Below are positions 1-9,256 of a stretch of 64,000 nt of DNA, piece by piece. The stretch covers positions 37,576 to 101,575 of the forward strand of contig CAKSZJ010000009.1 of assembly GCA_934525595.1 (NCBI GenBank), written 5' to 3'. Numbering within the stretch: position 1 is the stretch's first letter; the number at the start of each line of letters is the position of its first letter. This DNA comes from an uncultured Chiayiivirga sp. GTDB taxonomy: Bacteria > Pseudomonadota > Gammaproteobacteria > Xanthomonadales > Xanthomonadaceae. Made by a program: the position numbers and the translations under genes. The notes beneath the pieces were generated by a model that had not been told where the DNA came from, did not search any database, and saw nothing but the letters and a program-made list of their open reading frames with translations.

Positions 1-792
1 GTCCACGTCGCAGACCAGCAGCGCGGCTTCGGTGCCGGCCTGGGCGAGGAACTCGCCCTGTGGTCCGAGGACATGGCTGTGGCCCCAGAAGTCGATGCCC
101 GAGGCGCCCAGCGGGGACGGCTCGTGGCCGACCCGGTTGCAGCTGAGCACCGGCAGGCCGTTGGCCACCGCGTGGCCACGGTGGCTGAGGATCCAGGCGT
201 CGCGCTGGCGGTCCTTCTCGGCCTGCTCGTCGTCCGGATCCCAGCCGATCGCGGTGGGATAGAGCAGCAGCTCCGCGCCGGCGAGCGCCATCAGGCGCGC
301 CGCTTCCGGATACCACTGGTCCCAGCACACCAGCACGCCGAGGCGGCCGACGCTGGTGTCGATGGGTTCGAAGCCGAGGTCGCCCGGAGTGAAGTAGAAC
401 TTCTCGTAGAAGCCCGGATCGTCGGGGATGTGCATCTTGCGGTAGCGCCCGGCGAGGCGGCCGTCGGCCTCCAGCACCACCGCGGTGTTGTGGTAGAGCC
501 CGGGCGCGCGGCGCTCGAACAGCGAGGCCACGATCACCACGCCGTGACGCTTCGCCAGGGCGCCCAGGCGCTCGGTGCTGGGGCCGGGGATCGGTTCGGC
601 GAGGTCGAACTCGGCAACCGATTCGTGCTGGCAGAAATACGGCCCGTTGTGCAGCTCCTGGAGCAGCACCAGGCGCGCGCCGGCGGCGCTGGCTTCGGCG
701 ACGCGGGCTTCGATCAGGTCGAGGTTGGCCGTGGCGTTGCCCTGGTTGCGTTCCTGCAGCAGGGCCACGCGCAGCGTGCGGGGATCAGGCAT
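1..792 (-). CDS. aguB: N-carbamoylputrescine amidase (3' end outside window)
   Basis: Nitrilase-superfamily hydrolase that converts N-carbamoylputrescine to putrescine, CO2 and ammonia, the last step of arginine-derived putrescine synthesis via agmatine. The 264 codons visible have no stop, so the C-terminus lies beyond base 1. The catalytic triad can be seen: Glu46 (LLQELHNG), Lys119 (GRYRKMH) and Cys156 (VLVCWDQWYPE). The ATG at 792 is preceded by AAGGAG about nine bases away and overlaps the end of the agmatine deiminase gene by eight bases, so the two are translationally coupled in one operon. The family usually has about 290-300 residues, so roughly 30 residues are missing. Cytoplasmic; no signal peptide. 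Confidence 0.95.
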   Translation of the reverse strand, partial: MPDPRTLRVALLQERNQGNATANLDLIEARVAEASAAGARLVLLQELHNGPYFCQHESVAEFDLAEPIPGPSTERLGALAKRHGVVIVASLFERRAPGLYHNTAVVLEADGRLAGRYRKMHIPDDPGFYEKFYFTPGDLGFEPIDTSVGRLGVLVCWDQWYPEAARLMALAGAELLLYPTAIGWDPDDEQAEKDRQRDAWILSHRGHAVANGLPVLSCNRVGHEPSPLGASGIDFWGHSHVLGPQGEFLAQAGTEAALLVCDVD

Positions 793-1822
793 CGGACAAG
801 GCTCCTTGCGGGATCTGCATGGTGAGGCAGTGCAGGCTGCCGTTCTGCCAGATCAGCGCGCGGCAGGGCACGGGGATGATCCGGCGGTCGGGAAAGGCAT
901 CGGCCAGCACCGCCGCGGCGGTGACATCGGCCGGATCGTCGTAGGCGGGCACCAGCACGGCACCGTTGATGACGAGGAAGTTGGCGTAGGACGCGGCCAG
1001 TCGACGCCCCGCATCCAGCACCGGGCGCGGCCAAGGCAGTGGGAAGAGGCGATAGGGGAGCCCGTCGACGGTGCGCAGCTCGGCCAGTTCGGCGGCCATG
1101 GCGGCCAGCTCGGCGTGGTGCGCGTCGGCGCGGTCATCGCAGGCCTGGAAGACGATGGCGTCATCGGGGGCCAGCCGCGCCAGCGTGTCGATGTGGGCGT
1201 CGGTGTCGTCGCCTTCCAGATACCCGTGCTCCAGCCACAGCACGCGCTGCTGGCGCAGTTCGGTGCGCAGCACTTCGCTCACCTGCACGCGGGTCAGCCG
1301 CGGGTGGCGTTTGGACAGGCAGCGCCAGGTGCTCAAGAGCGTGCCGCGGCCGTCGGTCTCGATGGCGCCACCCTCCAGCGCAAAGTCGATCCGTTCGATC
1401 CGCGCCGCATCCAGTACACCGCGCGCCGCCAGCCCCGCGATCAGAGCGTCATCGCGGCTGGCCCCGAACTTTCCGCCCCAACCGGTGAAGCGGAAATCGA
1501 GGAAACGCGGCGCGCCGGCCGCATCGCGCAGGGTGATCGGACCTGAATCGCGCAGCCAGGTGTCGTCGTACTCGATCTCGATGAACCGCACGCGCTCCAG
1601 CGGCACGCGGGCGGCGGCGAGCAGGCCGCGCGCGCGCTGCTCCACGCCGCCGTCGGCTGCGCACAGCAGCACCGGCTGGAAGCGGGTGATGGCGTGGATC
1701 AGCGCGGTGAAGGTGGCTTCCACCGACTCCAGACGGTCGGCCCAGTCTGTTCCTGCGTGCGGCCACGCCAGCAGCACGGCCTCCTGCGGCTCCCATTCAG
1801 CGGGAAAACGCCACTCGGGCAT
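785..1822 (-). CDS. aguA: agmatine deiminase
   Basis: Hydrolyses agmatine to N-carbamoylputrescine and ammonia, feeding the amidase encoded immediately downstream. The protein has 345 residues, close to the usual family length, and begins MPEWRFPAEWEPQEAVLLAW, the typical N-terminus of the peptidyl-arginine-deiminase-like fold. Typical internal motifs include WLRDSGPI, LEGGAIETDGRG and a C-terminal SLHCLTMQIP that carries the catalytic cysteine (residue 332). The open frame extends 31 codons further upstream, but the ATG at 1822 has a good AAGGAG site seven bases ahead and matches the family start. With the overlapping aguB this forms a complete ADC-independent putrescine route. Confidence 0.95.
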   Translation of the reverse strand: MPEWRFPAEWEPQEAVLLAWPHAGTDWADRLESVEATFTALIHAITRFQPVLLCAADGGVEQRARGLLAAARVPLERVRFIEIEYDDTWLRDSGPITLRDAAGAPRFLDFRFTGWGGKFGASRDDALIAGLAARGVLDAARIERIDFALEGGAIETDGRGTLLSTWRCLSKRHPRLTRVQVSEVLRTELRQQRVLWLEHGYLEGDDTDAHIDTLARLAPDDAIVFQACDDRADAHHAELAAMAAELAELRTVDGLPYRLFPLPWPRPVLDAGRRLAASYANFLVINGAVLVPAYDDPADVTAAAVLADAFPDRRIIPVPCRALIWQNGSLHCLTMQIPQGALSDA

Positions 1823-1933
1823 GGAATGCTCCTTGCAAAACGACGAGGCCACGGGCGCGATGCCCGTGGCCTTCAGGTGGGTGTTCATCAGGCCCGCGCC
1901 ACGGCGTGGCGCCAACGGGCAATGATAGCGGAC

Positions 1934-2281
1934 TTATTCGACCGGCTTGGGGCCGATCTCGCCGGGTGCGGCCTGGCGCAGCACCACGTCGATGACGTGC
2001 GAGTTCTCGAAGTAGACGGTGAACTGCGGGTAGACCCAGCGGTGGATCACCGGCCACTGCGGCTGCTGTCCGCCGCGCGGTTCGAGCTTCTGGTCGGGGG
2101 CGCCGAACTGTGCTTCGACCTTGCTCATGCTGGTGCCGCGAACCGGCCCGTGCGCTGTCTTGCCGGCGGCGGCGCGATCAATCAGCAGGGTGTCGGCGCG
2201 CGGCTGCTCTGCGGCCGCGGAGCCGAATGGCAGCACGAGGGCGAGGGTGAGGGCGGAGGAAAGCAGGAACGAACGGCTCAT
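1934..2281 (-). CDS. small exported BamE/SmpA-like protein of unknown function
   Basis: A 115-residue protein with a typical Sec signal (MSRSFLLSSALTLALVLPFG, then AAA cleavage context), so probably periplasmic. The mature part carries GTSMSKVEAQFGAP, which resembles the conserved turn of the SmpA/OmlA/BamE fold, followed by an aromatic strand region (HRWVYPQFTVYFENSHVIDVVL). There is no lipobox, unlike true BamE. The ATG at 2281 is chosen over one 13 codons upstream because it starts the signal peptide and has a GGAG site ahead. It stands alone, 111 bases ahead of aguA. I do not know its role; it is not diagnostic enough to call a BAM component. Confidence 0.75.
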   Translation of the reverse strand: MSRSFLLSSALTLALVLPFGSAAAEQPRADTLLIDRAAAGKTAHGPVRGTSMSKVEAQFGAPDQKLEPRGGQQPQWPVIHRWVYPQFTVYFENSHVIDVVLRQAAPGEIGPKPVE

Positions 2282-2360
2282 GGGCGGCTCCGGAACGCGG
2301 CGATACACAATGTTTGACATTATGTCGCAACTTTACAGGCGCGTGCGCGTTTTGCACGGA

Positions 2361-2392
2361 AAACGAAAAGGGCCGCAAACTGCGGCCCTTTC
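2361..2392 (-). terminator. Rho-independent terminator of rpmJ
   Basis: Read on the minus strand, GGGCCGCA and TGCGGCCC form an eight-pair stem around a three-base loop, followed by TTTTCGTTTT. It lies 32 bases beyond the rpmJ stop codon. Confidence 0.8.
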
Positions 2393-2424
2393 GATGCGCG
2401 ATCCGGGAATCCGGATCGTCCGCT

Positions 2425-2550
2425 TCAGCGCTGGCGCGCCTTGAAACGCGGATTGCTCTTGCAGATCACGAAGACCTTGCCGCGGCGGCGGACGACCTTG
2501 CAGTCACGGTGCCGGGACTTGGCCGACTTCAGCGAAGACAGCACTTTCAT
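2425..2550 (-). CDS. rpmJ: 50S ribosomal protein L36, zinc-independent type
   Basis: A 41-residue basic protein, [20 protein letters not shown] at the start and NPRFKARQR at the end, matching the second (C-minus, type B) form of L36. Zinc-binding L36 carries three cysteines and a histidine in a ribbon; here only Cys17 and Cys30 remain, so metal binding is unlikely. It is monocistronic, has its own promoter and terminator, and lies away from ribosomal protein operons, as is usual for the stand-alone copy. In other bacteria the C-minus paralogue replaces the zinc form under zinc limitation; whether a zinc form exists elsewhere in this genome cannot be told. Too short for usual ORF cut-offs. Confidence 0.93.
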   Translation of the reverse strand: MKVLSSLKSAKSRHRDCKVVRRRGKVFVICKSNPRFKARQR

Positions 2551-2586
2551 GACGGAAACCCTCTGGACAGGCAACAAAGACGCGGA

Positions 2587-2615
2587 ATCATAGCCGGAAG
2601 CGACGCAAACCGCAA
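2587..2615 (-). promoter_or_regulatory. sigma-70 promoter of rpmJ
   Basis: On the minus strand TTGCGG (2615-2610), a 17-base spacer and TATGAT (2592-2587). It sits 37 bases ahead of the rpmJ start. Both hexamers are four to five out of six to consensus with ideal spacing. No Zur-type palindrome is evident. Confidence 0.65.
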
Positions 2616-2654
2616 TGGGCTAGACTCCTGCGCTTTGCCAACGCGAGGCCCGGC

Positions 2655-3107
2655 ATGACGCTCTACCTCTGGACCAAGGTTCTGCACCTGGTGTTCCTGA
2701 TCTCCTTCATGGCGGTGGTGTTCTACCTGCCGCGCATCCTGGTGAACCTGGGCGAGGCCGGGAACCTGGCGCCGGTGCGCGAAAGGCTGGCACTGATGGG
2801 GCTGCGTCTTTACCGCTTCGGCCACATCATGTTCGGGCTGGCCTTCCTGTTCGGTCTGGTGCTGTGGCTGGGGTACCGCGTGCTGCCGGATTTTCCCACG
2901 AGGGTCGCGATGGGCAGCGGCTGGATGCACGCCAAGCTCGCGCTGGTGATCGCGCTGTTCGTCTACCACGTCGTGATGGGGCGACGCGTCAAGCGCATCG
3001 CGGCCGGCGGCCCGCTGCCCAATCCCGGCGCGATGCGGGTGCTCAACGAGCTGCCGCTCCCGGCGCTGGTGGCGATCCTCTGGCTGGTGCTGTTCAAGCC
3101 GTTCTGA
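2655..3107 (+). CDS. HemJ/CopD-like integral membrane protein
   Basis: A 150-residue protein with four hydrophobic segments (about residues 5-25, 52-75, 90-108 and 130-147), beginning MTLYLWTKVLHLVFLISFMA and continuing VVFYLPRILVNLG. This pattern, with the early histidine (residue 11) and the YLPR motif after the first helix, is that of the HemJ-type protoporphyrinogen IX oxidase / CopD-like family (about 140-150 residues). In HemJ the enzyme oxidises protoporphyrinogen to protoporphyrin IX in haem synthesis. The family also contains members of unknown role, so I give no gene symbol. No haem gene neighbours are present. It converges with the cyclophilin gene, 12 bases away. Confidence 0.7.
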   Translation: MTLYLWTKVLHLVFLISFMAVVFYLPRILVNLGEAGNLAPVRERLALMGLRLYRFGHIMFGLAFLFGLVLWLGYRVLPDFPTRVAMGSGWMHAKLALVIALFVYHVVMGRRVKRIAAGGPLPNPGAMRVLNELPLPALVAILWLVLFKPF

Positions 3108-3119
3108 GCTGCCCGGCGC

Positions 3120-4028
3120 TCAGGGCGCCAGTCGCACCGGCACCGGCACGTTGCACAGTTCGATCCGCCCGACCGGATCCACGAACCATTCCTCGCGGCG
3201 TTCGCGCCGCGCCTGCACGAGCCTCGTGAAGGCCGGTGTGTCGGTGCGGAACACCTCGATCGGCATGCGCTCGCTTTCCGGCAGCTCGGATGCGAGCCGG
3301 ATCGAACGAATCGGTACCTGTTTCGCGGCGTCCTGGAAAAAACCCATCGGCGCCGGGCCGCGCGGCAGCGCGGACAGGAGTTCGATGCCCCAGAGCACGC
3401 GCCCGACCGAGGTGATGTTGCGATCCAGGTGGCGCGGCGCGTGGCCGATCACCGCATAAAGCTCGGCGCCGGTGCTGCTGTCGGCGGCATTGTCGCGGCC
3501 TGCGCCGAGCAGGCCGTAACAGTGCGCCATCCACGCCTTGCCGCGCGCCGGGTCGCGCGCTGCGGGGAAGCCGTCGACGAAGCCCACCTGCGGCGCATAG
3601 GCATCGCGAGTGTCGATGGGCTGGAAGGTCAGGCCGTCCGCATCGCGTTCGAATTCGGCGGGCAGGGCGGATTCCGCATCTCCCGAGGGCTTGCGGCGCT
3701 GCGCGTCTTCACCGTGGGGATCGCCCCACTGCGTCACGTAGTTGTCCTGTACCCGCACGATTGCCAATCCGTCCCAGTAGTGGGCGCGCGCCAGGGTGCG
3801 GATGTTGGCCACGTGCTCGGGGGCGAACTGCGGCGCCAGCTCGATCACGACCCGGCCGCCGGGGATGTCCATGTAGAGGGTGTTGTCAGGGTCGGGGCGG
3901 CGCCAGTCCGATGCGCTGGACGCGGCGAGCACCTCGGCCATGGTCGGCGGTGGTGCGGGCTGGGCGGATATCCCAACGCACGGCAGGGTGCAGGAAAGGA
4001 GCAGGGCAGCGAGGCGCGCGAGGGACAT
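3120..4028 (-). CDS. exported cyclophilin-type peptidyl-prolyl isomerase
   Basis: A 302-residue protein with an N-terminal signal peptide ([20 protein letters not shown], cleavage near AQPAPPP) and a cyclophilin-like domain from about residue 50: [20 protein letters not shown] and [20 protein letters not shown] match the cyclophilin strand/loop pattern. It is longer than simple PpiA (about 190 residues) because of an insert after the QWGDP loop and a C-terminal extension. It probably assists folding of periplasmic proteins. The start at 4028 is chosen because it heads the signal peptide; an ATG four codons upstream is possible, and neither has a strong ribosome site. Monocistronic. Confidence 0.85.
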   Translation of the reverse strand: MSLARLAALLLSCTLPCVGISAQPAPPPTMAEVLAASSASDWRRPDPDNTLYMDIPGGRVVIELAPQFAPEHVANIRTLARAHYWDGLAIVRVQDNYVTQWGDPHGEDAQRRKPSGDAESALPAEFERDADGLTFQPIDTRDAYAPQVGFVDGFPAARDPARGKAWMAHCYGLLGAGRDNAADSSTGAELYAVIGHAPRHLDRNITSVGRVLWGIELLSALPRGPAPMGFFQDAAKQVPIRSIRLASELPESERMPIEVFRTDTPAFTRLVQARRERREEWFVDPVGRIELCNVPVPVRLAP

Positions 4029-4136
4029 GGCCGGTTCCATGGGAGGTCGCCGCACAACCTAGCCCGGGACGCCGCCCCGGCGCCAGCCTTCAGGCCGTCT
4101 CGTACTGCCCCGGGCAATGGCCTTCGCGGCCGACTA

Positions 4137-4165
4137 TTGCAGTGTGCGATACATCTTCCTATAAT
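4137..4165 (+). promoter_or_regulatory. strong sigma-70 promoter of the tRNA-fMet / rimP-nusA-infB operon
   Basis: TTGCAG (4137-4142), exactly 17 bases, then a perfect TATAAT (4160-4165). The initiator tRNA begins 13 bases further on. A GC-rich stretch follows the -10 box, as expected of stringently controlled stable-RNA promoters. Confidence 0.85.
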
Positions 4166-4177
4166 GCGTGACTCTGC

Positions 4178-4254
4178 TGCGGGGTGGAGCAGTCTGGCAG
4201 CTCGTCGGGCTCATAACCCGAAGGTCGCAGGTTCAAATCCTGCCCCCGCTACCA
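4178..4254 (+). tRNA. initiator tRNA-fMet (CAT)
   Basis: A 77-base cloverleaf with encoded CCA. The anticodon CAT is at 4212-4214. It is the initiator rather than an elongator: the anticodon stem has three consecutive G-C pairs (GGG/CCC), and position 1 (T) does not pair with position 72 (T). It heads the rimP-nusA-infB operon, the arrangement known as metY in enterics. Confidence 0.97.
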
Positions 4255-4268
4255 GTTCGGTGATGAGA

Positions 4269-4289
4269 GGGCCTCTTCGGAGGCTCTTT
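4269..4289 (+). terminator. short hairpin after tRNA-fMet
   Basis: GGGCCTC, a TTCG tetraloop and GAGGCTC (one G-U pair), followed by TTTCATTT. It is 15 bases past the tRNA 3' end. It may be a partial terminator or a stop for 3' exonucleases and a processing point between the tRNA and the messenger. Confidence 0.5.
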
Positions 4290-4369
4290 CATTTGCTGAA
4301 CCGAGGACGGTCCGCAGGCGGGCCTTCCTGGAGGCCTGGCCAGGTCTCCGTGAAACCGGACTGGACTGC

Positions 4370-4396
4370 AAGGGGCCTCGTGCCCCTTTTCTTTTG
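4370..4396 (+). terminator. Rho-independent terminator or attenuator in the rimP leader
   Basis: AAGGGGC (4370-4376) and GCCCCTT (4382-4388) enclose a five-base loop and run into TTCTTTTGCTTT. It lies only about 30 bases before the rimP start and no other promoter is obvious after it, so it probably attenuates read-through from the tRNA-fMet promoter rather than ending the unit. Confidence 0.65.
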
Positions 4397-4424
4397 CTTT
4401 GAACAAGGTGTTGCCCGTTCCTAC

Positions 4425-4946
4425 ATGACCTCGATCGAACACGACATCGAAGTGCTGCTGTCCCCGGTCGTTGCCGCGCTCGGGCTTGAGCTGCTTGGCG
4501 TGGAGTTCATCCCGGGCAGCGGCAATGCGGTGCTGCGGTTGTACATCGACGAGCCGGAGCGCGGCGTGACCCTGGAGGACTGCGAGGCGGTCAGCCGCGA
4601 GGTCAGCGCGGTGCTGGATGTGAACGATCCGATCGAAACGCACTACACCCTGGAAGTTTCATCGCCGGGGCTTGATCGGCCGCTGTTCAAGCCCGCGCAC
4701 TATGCGCGCTTCATCGGCCAGGTGGCCAAGCTGACGCTGGAGTTCCCGCAGGACGGGCGTCGCCGCTTCCAGGGCCCGATCCTTGCGGTCGAAGGCGACA
4801 GCATCACCATCGAGCAGGACGGGCAACCCGTGGCGCTGACCTGCGCGGCGATCCAGAAGGCCCGGCTGGTCCCGGTTTTCGAGACACCCGCCAAGCCCGG
4901 GCGCGCGCCTCAGGGCGGTACCCGGAAGAAGCAACGCGATTCGTGA
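4425..4946 (+). CDS. rimP: ribosome maturation factor RimP
   Basis: Needed for maturation of the 30S subunit. The 173-residue protein has the RimP N-terminal domain (LLSPVVAALGLELLGVEFIP, then LRLYIDEP and LEDCEAVSREVSAVLDV) and the LEVSSPGLDRPL signature before the C-terminal SH3-like domain. An open frame extends upstream through the tRNA gene and beyond, which is spurious; ATG at 4425 matches the family N-terminus. The upstream ribosome site is weak (AAGGTG about 15 bases away), suggesting low or leader-controlled translation. First protein gene of rimP-nusA-infB-rbfA-truB. Confidence 0.95.
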   Translation: MTSIEHDIEVLLSPVVAALGLELLGVEFIPGSGNAVLRLYIDEPERGVTLEDCEAVSREVSAVLDVNDPIETHYTLEVSSPGLDRPLFKPAHYARFIGQVAKLTLEFPQDGRRRFQGPILAVEGDSITIEQDGQPVALTCAAIQKARLVPVFETPAKPGRAPQGGTRKKQRDS

Positions 4947-5006
4947 GGATCGCCTGATTTTCATCAACTCGACAGGATCGTCCCCGGTCCGACGGAGCGA
5001 TAACAG

Positions 5007-6494
5007 ATGAGCAAGGAACTGTTGAACGTCGTTGAAGCCGTTGCCCATGAAAAGGGCGTGGCGCGACAGGTCATCGTCGAGGCGATGGAGGCGGCGCTCG
5101 CGTCCGCCGCCAAGAAGCGCTATCCGGACGAGGACGTGGCGATGCGCGTGAAGATCGATCCGCGCAGCGGCGAATACGAAACGTTCCGCCGCTGGGAGAT
5201 CGTGGCCGACGACGTGGTGATGGAATCGCCGCAGCGCCAGCTTCGCCTGATGGATGCGATCGATGTCCGCCCCGACGCACAGGTCGGCGAGTTCATCGAG
5301 GAACAGGTCGAGAACGCCGAATTCGGGCGCATCGCGGCGCAGGCGGCCAAGCAGGTCATCGTGCAGCGCGTGCGTGAAGCCGAGCGCGCGCAGGTGGTCG
5401 AGGCCTATGCCGATCGCGTCGGTGAATTGCTGACCGGCGTGGTCAAGCGGGTCGAACGCGGCAGCGTCTACATCGATCTGGGCGGCAACGCCGAAGCCTA
5501 CATCTCCCGCGACAAGGCGATCCCGCGCGACACCATGCGCGCCGGCGACCGGGTGCGCGGCTATCTTGCCGAGGTGCGCGCCGAGTCGCGTGGCCCGCAG
5601 ATCTTCATGTCGCGCACCGCGCCCGAGTTCATGATGGAGCTGTTCAAGCTCGAAGTGCCCGAGGTGGGCCAGGGCCTGGTGGAAATCAAGGCTGCCGCGC
5701 GTGATCCGGGCGATCGCGCCAAGATCGCCGTGCTCGCCCACGACACCCGCACCGATCCGATCGGCGCGTGCATCGGCATGCGCGGTTCGCGCGTGCAGGC
5801 CGTCTCCAACGAGCTCAACGGCGAGCGCATCGACATCGTGCTGTGGTCCGACAATCCCGCACAGTTCGTCATCAACGCGATGGCGCCCGCCGAAGTGCAG
5901 TCGATCATCGTGGACGAGGACAAGCACTCGATGGACATCGCCGTGGCGGAGGACAAGCTCGCCCAGGCCATCGGTCGCGGTGGCCAGAACGTGCGTCTGG
6001 CCAGCAAGCTCACCGGCTGGCAGCTCAACGTGATGACCCAGGATCAGGTCACCGCAAAGAGCGAGGCCGAGCAGAATGTCGCGCGCCAGGCCTTCATCGA
6101 GCGCCTCGAAGTGGACCAGGAGATCGCCGGCATCCTCGTGACCGAGGGATTCTCTTCGGTGGAGGAAGTGGCCTACGTGCCGGCCGCCGAACTGCTGGCG
6201 ATCGAAGGCTTCGACGAGGATATCGTCGAGGAGCTGCGCGCCCGTGCGCGCGACGCGCTGCTCAACGAGGCGCTGGCCGTCGAGGAAGGGCTGGACGAGA
6301 GCCAGCCGGCGGATGACCTGCTGGCGCTCGACGGGATGAGCGATGCGCTCGCCTACGAACTCGCCAGGCGCGGCATCCTCACCCGCGATGATCTGGCCGA
6401 CATGGCCGTGGACGAGATCCTCGACGTCGAAGGACTCGATGCCGACAGTGCCGCCGCGCTCATCATGGAGGCGCGCAAGCACTGGTTTGAATGA
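5007..6494 (+). CDS. nusA: transcription termination/antitermination factor NusA
   Basis: Binds RNA polymerase and nascent RNA to modulate pausing, intrinsic and Rho-dependent termination, and rRNA antitermination. At 495 residues it equals the E. coli protein. Domains in order: N-terminal polymerase-binding domain (1 to about 125), S1 domain (LLTGVVKRVERGSVYIDLGG, about 134-200), two KH domains (GACIGMRGSRVQAV and DKLAQAIGRGGQNVRLASKL), and the two acidic helix-hairpin repeats at the C-terminus (about 360-495) that bind the alpha C-terminal domain. ATG at 5007 has GGAG upstream. It sits 60 bases after rimP and 77 before infB. Confidence 0.98.
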   Translation: MSKELLNVVEAVAHEKGVARQVIVEAMEAALASAAKKRYPDEDVAMRVKIDPRSGEYETFRRWEIVADDVVMESPQRQLRLMDAIDVRPDAQVGEFIEEQVENAEFGRIAAQAAKQVIVQRVREAERAQVVEAYADRVGELLTGVVKRVERGSVYIDLGGNAEAYISRDKAIPRDTMRAGDRVRGYLAEVRAESRGPQIFMSRTAPEFMMELFKLEVPEVGQGLVEIKAAARDPGDRAKIAVLAHDTRTDPIGACIGMRGSRVQAVSNELNGERIDIVLWSDNPAQFVINAMAPAEVQSIIVDEDKHSMDIAVAEDKLAQAIGRGGQNVRLASKLTGWQLNVMTQDQVTAKSEAEQNVARQAFIERLEVDQEIAGILVTEGFSSVEEVAYVPAAELLAIEGFDEDIVEELRARARDALLNEALAVEEGLDESQPADDLLALDGMSDALAYELARRGILTRDDLADMAVDEILDVEGLDADSAAALIMEARKHWFE

Positions 6495-6571
6495 CTGGGG
6501 GGCACCGTGCCAACCCACGATAATCACGAATCCGCCCGCGTTTCGGGTGGGTCAAAGAGATAGGAAGCCGC

Positions 6572-9148
6572 ATGTCTGACGTCACCGTACGATCCCTTGC
6601 CACGTTGGTCGGCACCCCGGTCGACAAGCTGCTGGAGCAGCTGGCGGAGGCCGGCATGAGCTTCAGCGGCCCCGATCAGGTCGTGACGCCGACCGAGAAG
6701 ATCAAGCTGCTTGGCTTCTTGCGCCGCTCCCACGGTCGCGGCGAAGCCGCTGCGGCCGACGCCGCGCCGCGCCAGATCACCCTCAAACGTCGCAAGATGG
6801 AAGAGATCACCGTCGCCGCCGGCAAGGGCAAGGCCACGGTGAACGTCGAGGTGCGGCAGAAGCGCACCTACGTCAAGCGCGCCGAGATCGAGTCGCCGCT
6901 GGACGAGGAGCGCGAGGAGGCGCAGCGCAAGCTGGCCGAATCGCAGGCCCGCAACGAAGCCGAGAACGCCGCGCTGGAAGGTGCGGACCAGAAGCGTCGC
7001 GATGAGCTTGCACGGCAGCGCGCCGAAGAGGAAGCCGCCGCCGAGCGCGCGCGCCAGGAGGCGGAAGAGGCCGCCCGTCGCGCCGTGGAAGAGGCCACCG
7101 CCGCGAGCGACGAGCGCCCGCTCCGGACGCGCGATGCGGACGAGGACCGTGCGCCGGTGACGCGGCGCGAGCCGGCTCCCGCCCCGCGCAGCGACAAGCC
7201 CCGCCCTGCGCGCCCCGCGCGCGGCGGACGCGCCGGCGAAGGCCCTGCGGGGCGTTCCGGTCGCGGCGAGCTGCATCTTTCCGATGCCGGCAGCGCGCGG
7301 CGTGGTGCGAAGAAGAAGCCGACCCGTCGCGAGGCGGCGCGCGGCGCAAGCTCGGCGCACAGCTTTTCCCGCCCCAGCGCGCCGGTAGTGCGCGAGGTGG
7401 CGATCGGTGATTCGATCGTCGTGGCCGATCTGGCCAACAAGCTGGCGCTCAAGGGCGGCGAGGTGGTCAAGGCGCTCTTCAAGATGGGCGTGATGGCGAC
7501 GATCAACCAGAGCATCGATCACGACACCGCCGTGCTGGTGGTGGAAGATCTGGGTCATGCCGCGGTCCGGGCTACCGATACCGATGCCGAATCGACCCTG
7601 ATCGCGCTGGCCGGTGAAGTCCAGGGCGAGGCCCAGACGCGCCCGCCGGTGGTCACCATCATGGGCCACGTCGACCACGGCAAGACCTCGCTGCTCGATT
7701 ACCTGCGGCGTACCAAGATTGCCAAGGGCGAGGCCGGCGGCATCACCCAGCACATCGGCGCCTACCACGTCGAGACGCCCAAGGGCGTGATCAGTTTCCT
7801 CGATACCCCCGGCCATGCGGCGTTTTCGGCGATGCGCGCGCGCGGCGCCAAGCTTACCGACGTGATCGTGCTGGTGGTTGCCGCAGACGATGGCGTGATG
7901 CCCCAGACGGTGGAGGCGATCCAGCACGCGCGTTCCTCGAACGTGCCGCTGGTGGTGGCGATCAACAAGATCGACAAGTCCGATGCCAATCCCGACCGCG
8001 TCAGGCAGGAACTGATCCAGCACGAGGTGCTGGCCGAGGAATTCGGCGGCGACGTGCAGATGGTGCCGATCTCGGCCAAGCAGGGAACCGGCATCGACGA
8101 GCTGCTCGACGCCATCCTGCTGCAGGCCGAAGTGCTTGAACTCACCGCGGTGCGCGATGCGCGTGCTGCCGGCGTGGTGATCGAATCCTCGCTCGACAAG
8201 GGCCGCGGCCCGATGGCCACCGTGCTGGTGCAGCGCGGCACCCTGAAGAAGGGGGATTACCTGGTGTGCGGCACGCAGTACGGCCGCGTGCGCGCGCTGT
8301 TCGACGAGAGCGGCCAGCAGGTGCAGGAAGCCACCCCGTCGATCCCCGTCGTGGTGCTGGGACTGTCCGGCGTGCCGGATGCGGGCGACGACTTCGTGGT
8401 GGTCGAGGACGAACGCCTGGCCAAGGACGTGGCGCAGCAGCGCGAAGCCAAGCGCCGCGAGACGCGCCTGGTCAAGCAGGCCGGCAATCGCATGGAAGAC
8501 GTGCTGGCGCAGATGGGCCAGACCGACGGCCAGCCGCAGCAGCTCAACCTGGTCATCAAGGCCGACGTGCAGGGTTCTGTGGAGGCACTGCGCCAGTCGC
8601 TCACCGCGCTGTCCAACGAACTGATCACCATCAACGTCATCACTTCGGGCGTGGGCGGGATTACCGAGTCGGATGCCAACTCGGCGGCAACCGCCAAAGC
8701 CACCATCATCGGCTTCAACGTGCGTGCCGACGCCTCGGCGCGCAAGGTGATCGAGGCCAATGGCCTGGATCTGCGCTACTTCTCGATCATCTACGACGTG
8801 ATCGACCAGGTGAAGCAGGTGGCGTCCGGGCTTCTGGGCAAGGAAGTGCGCGAGGAAATCATCGGCCTTGCAGAAGTGCGCGAGGTGTTCCGCTCTTCCA
8901 AGTTCGGTGCGGTGGCCGGCTCGATCGTGGTCGAAGGCGTGGTCAAGCGCCACAAGCCGATTCGCGTGCTGCGCGACAATACGGTCATCTTCGAGGGTGA
9001 GCTGGAGTCGCTGCGTCGCTTCAAGGACACCGTCGACGAAGTGCGCGCCGGCACCGAGTGCGGCATCGCGGTGCGCCAGTACAACGACGTGCAGCCGGGT
9101 GACCAGATCGAATGCTTCGAACGCATCGAGGTGGCACGCACGCTGTAA
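6572..9148 (+). CDS. infB: translation initiation factor IF-2
   Basis: GTPase that delivers fMet-tRNA to the 30S subunit; the initiator tRNA gene heads the same operon. It has 858 residues: IF2 N-terminal domain (1 to about 50), a long charged, Arg/Glu/Ala-rich coiled linker (about 115-270), a second N-terminal-type module near 280-330, the G domain and domains II-IV. G-motifs are at GHVDHGKT (365-372), DTPGH (from 411) and NKID (from 465). The start at 6572 has an AGGA-type site. The linker is slightly shorter than in E. coli IF2 (890 residues). No internal start was assessed. Confidence 0.98.
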   Translation: MSDVTVRSLATLVGTPVDKLLEQLAEAGMSFSGPDQVVTPTEKIKLLGFLRRSHGRGEAAAADAAPRQITLKRRKMEEITVAAGKGKATVNVEVRQKRTYVKRAEIESPLDEEREEAQRKLAESQARNEAENAALEGADQKRRDELARQRAEEEAAAERARQEAEEAARRAVEEATAASDERPLRTRDADEDRAPVTRREPAPAPRSDKPRPARPARGGRAGEGPAGRSGRGELHLSDAGSARRGAKKKPTRREAARGASSAHSFSRPSAPVVREVAIGDSIVVADLANKLALKGGEVVKALFKMGVMATINQSIDHDTAVLVVEDLGHAAVRATDTDAESTLIALAGEVQGEAQTRPPVVTIMGHVDHGKTSLLDYLRRTKIAKGEAGGITQHIGAYHVETPKGVISFLDTPGHAAFSAMRARGAKLTDVIVLVVAADDGVMPQTVEAIQHARSSNVPLVVAINKIDKSDANPDRVRQELIQHEVLAEEFGGDVQMVPISAKQGTGIDELLDAILLQAEVLELTAVRDARAAGVVIESSLDKGRGPMATVLVQRGTLKKGDYLVCGTQYGRVRALFDESGQQVQEATPSIPVVVLGLSGVPDAGDDFVVVEDERLAKDVAQQREAKRRETRLVKQAGNRMEDVLAQMGQTDGQPQQLNLVIKADVQGSVEALRQSLTALSNELITINVITSGVGGITESDANSAATAKATIIGFNVRADASARKVIEANGLDLRYFSIIYDVIDQVKQVASGLLGKEVREEIIGLAEVREVFRSSKFGAVAGSIVVEGVVKRHKPIRVLRDNTVIFEGELESLRRFKDTVDEVRAGTECGIAVRQYNDVQPGDQIECFERIEVARTL

Positions 9149-9256
9149 CGCAAGGCCGGGGTCGGAGCCCAGGGATCGGAGGCAACGCCGGAACCGGAGC
9201 CCTCGCGACTCTTCCCGGCCTCCGATTCCCAGCCTACCGGCTCCGAGGAGGTATCC

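Noticed and set aside
3429..4424. The 332-codon upstream extension of the rimP frame.
   Set aside because: It runs through the cyclophilin gene (antisense), the promoter, the tRNA and two hairpins; the RimP family starts at 4425.
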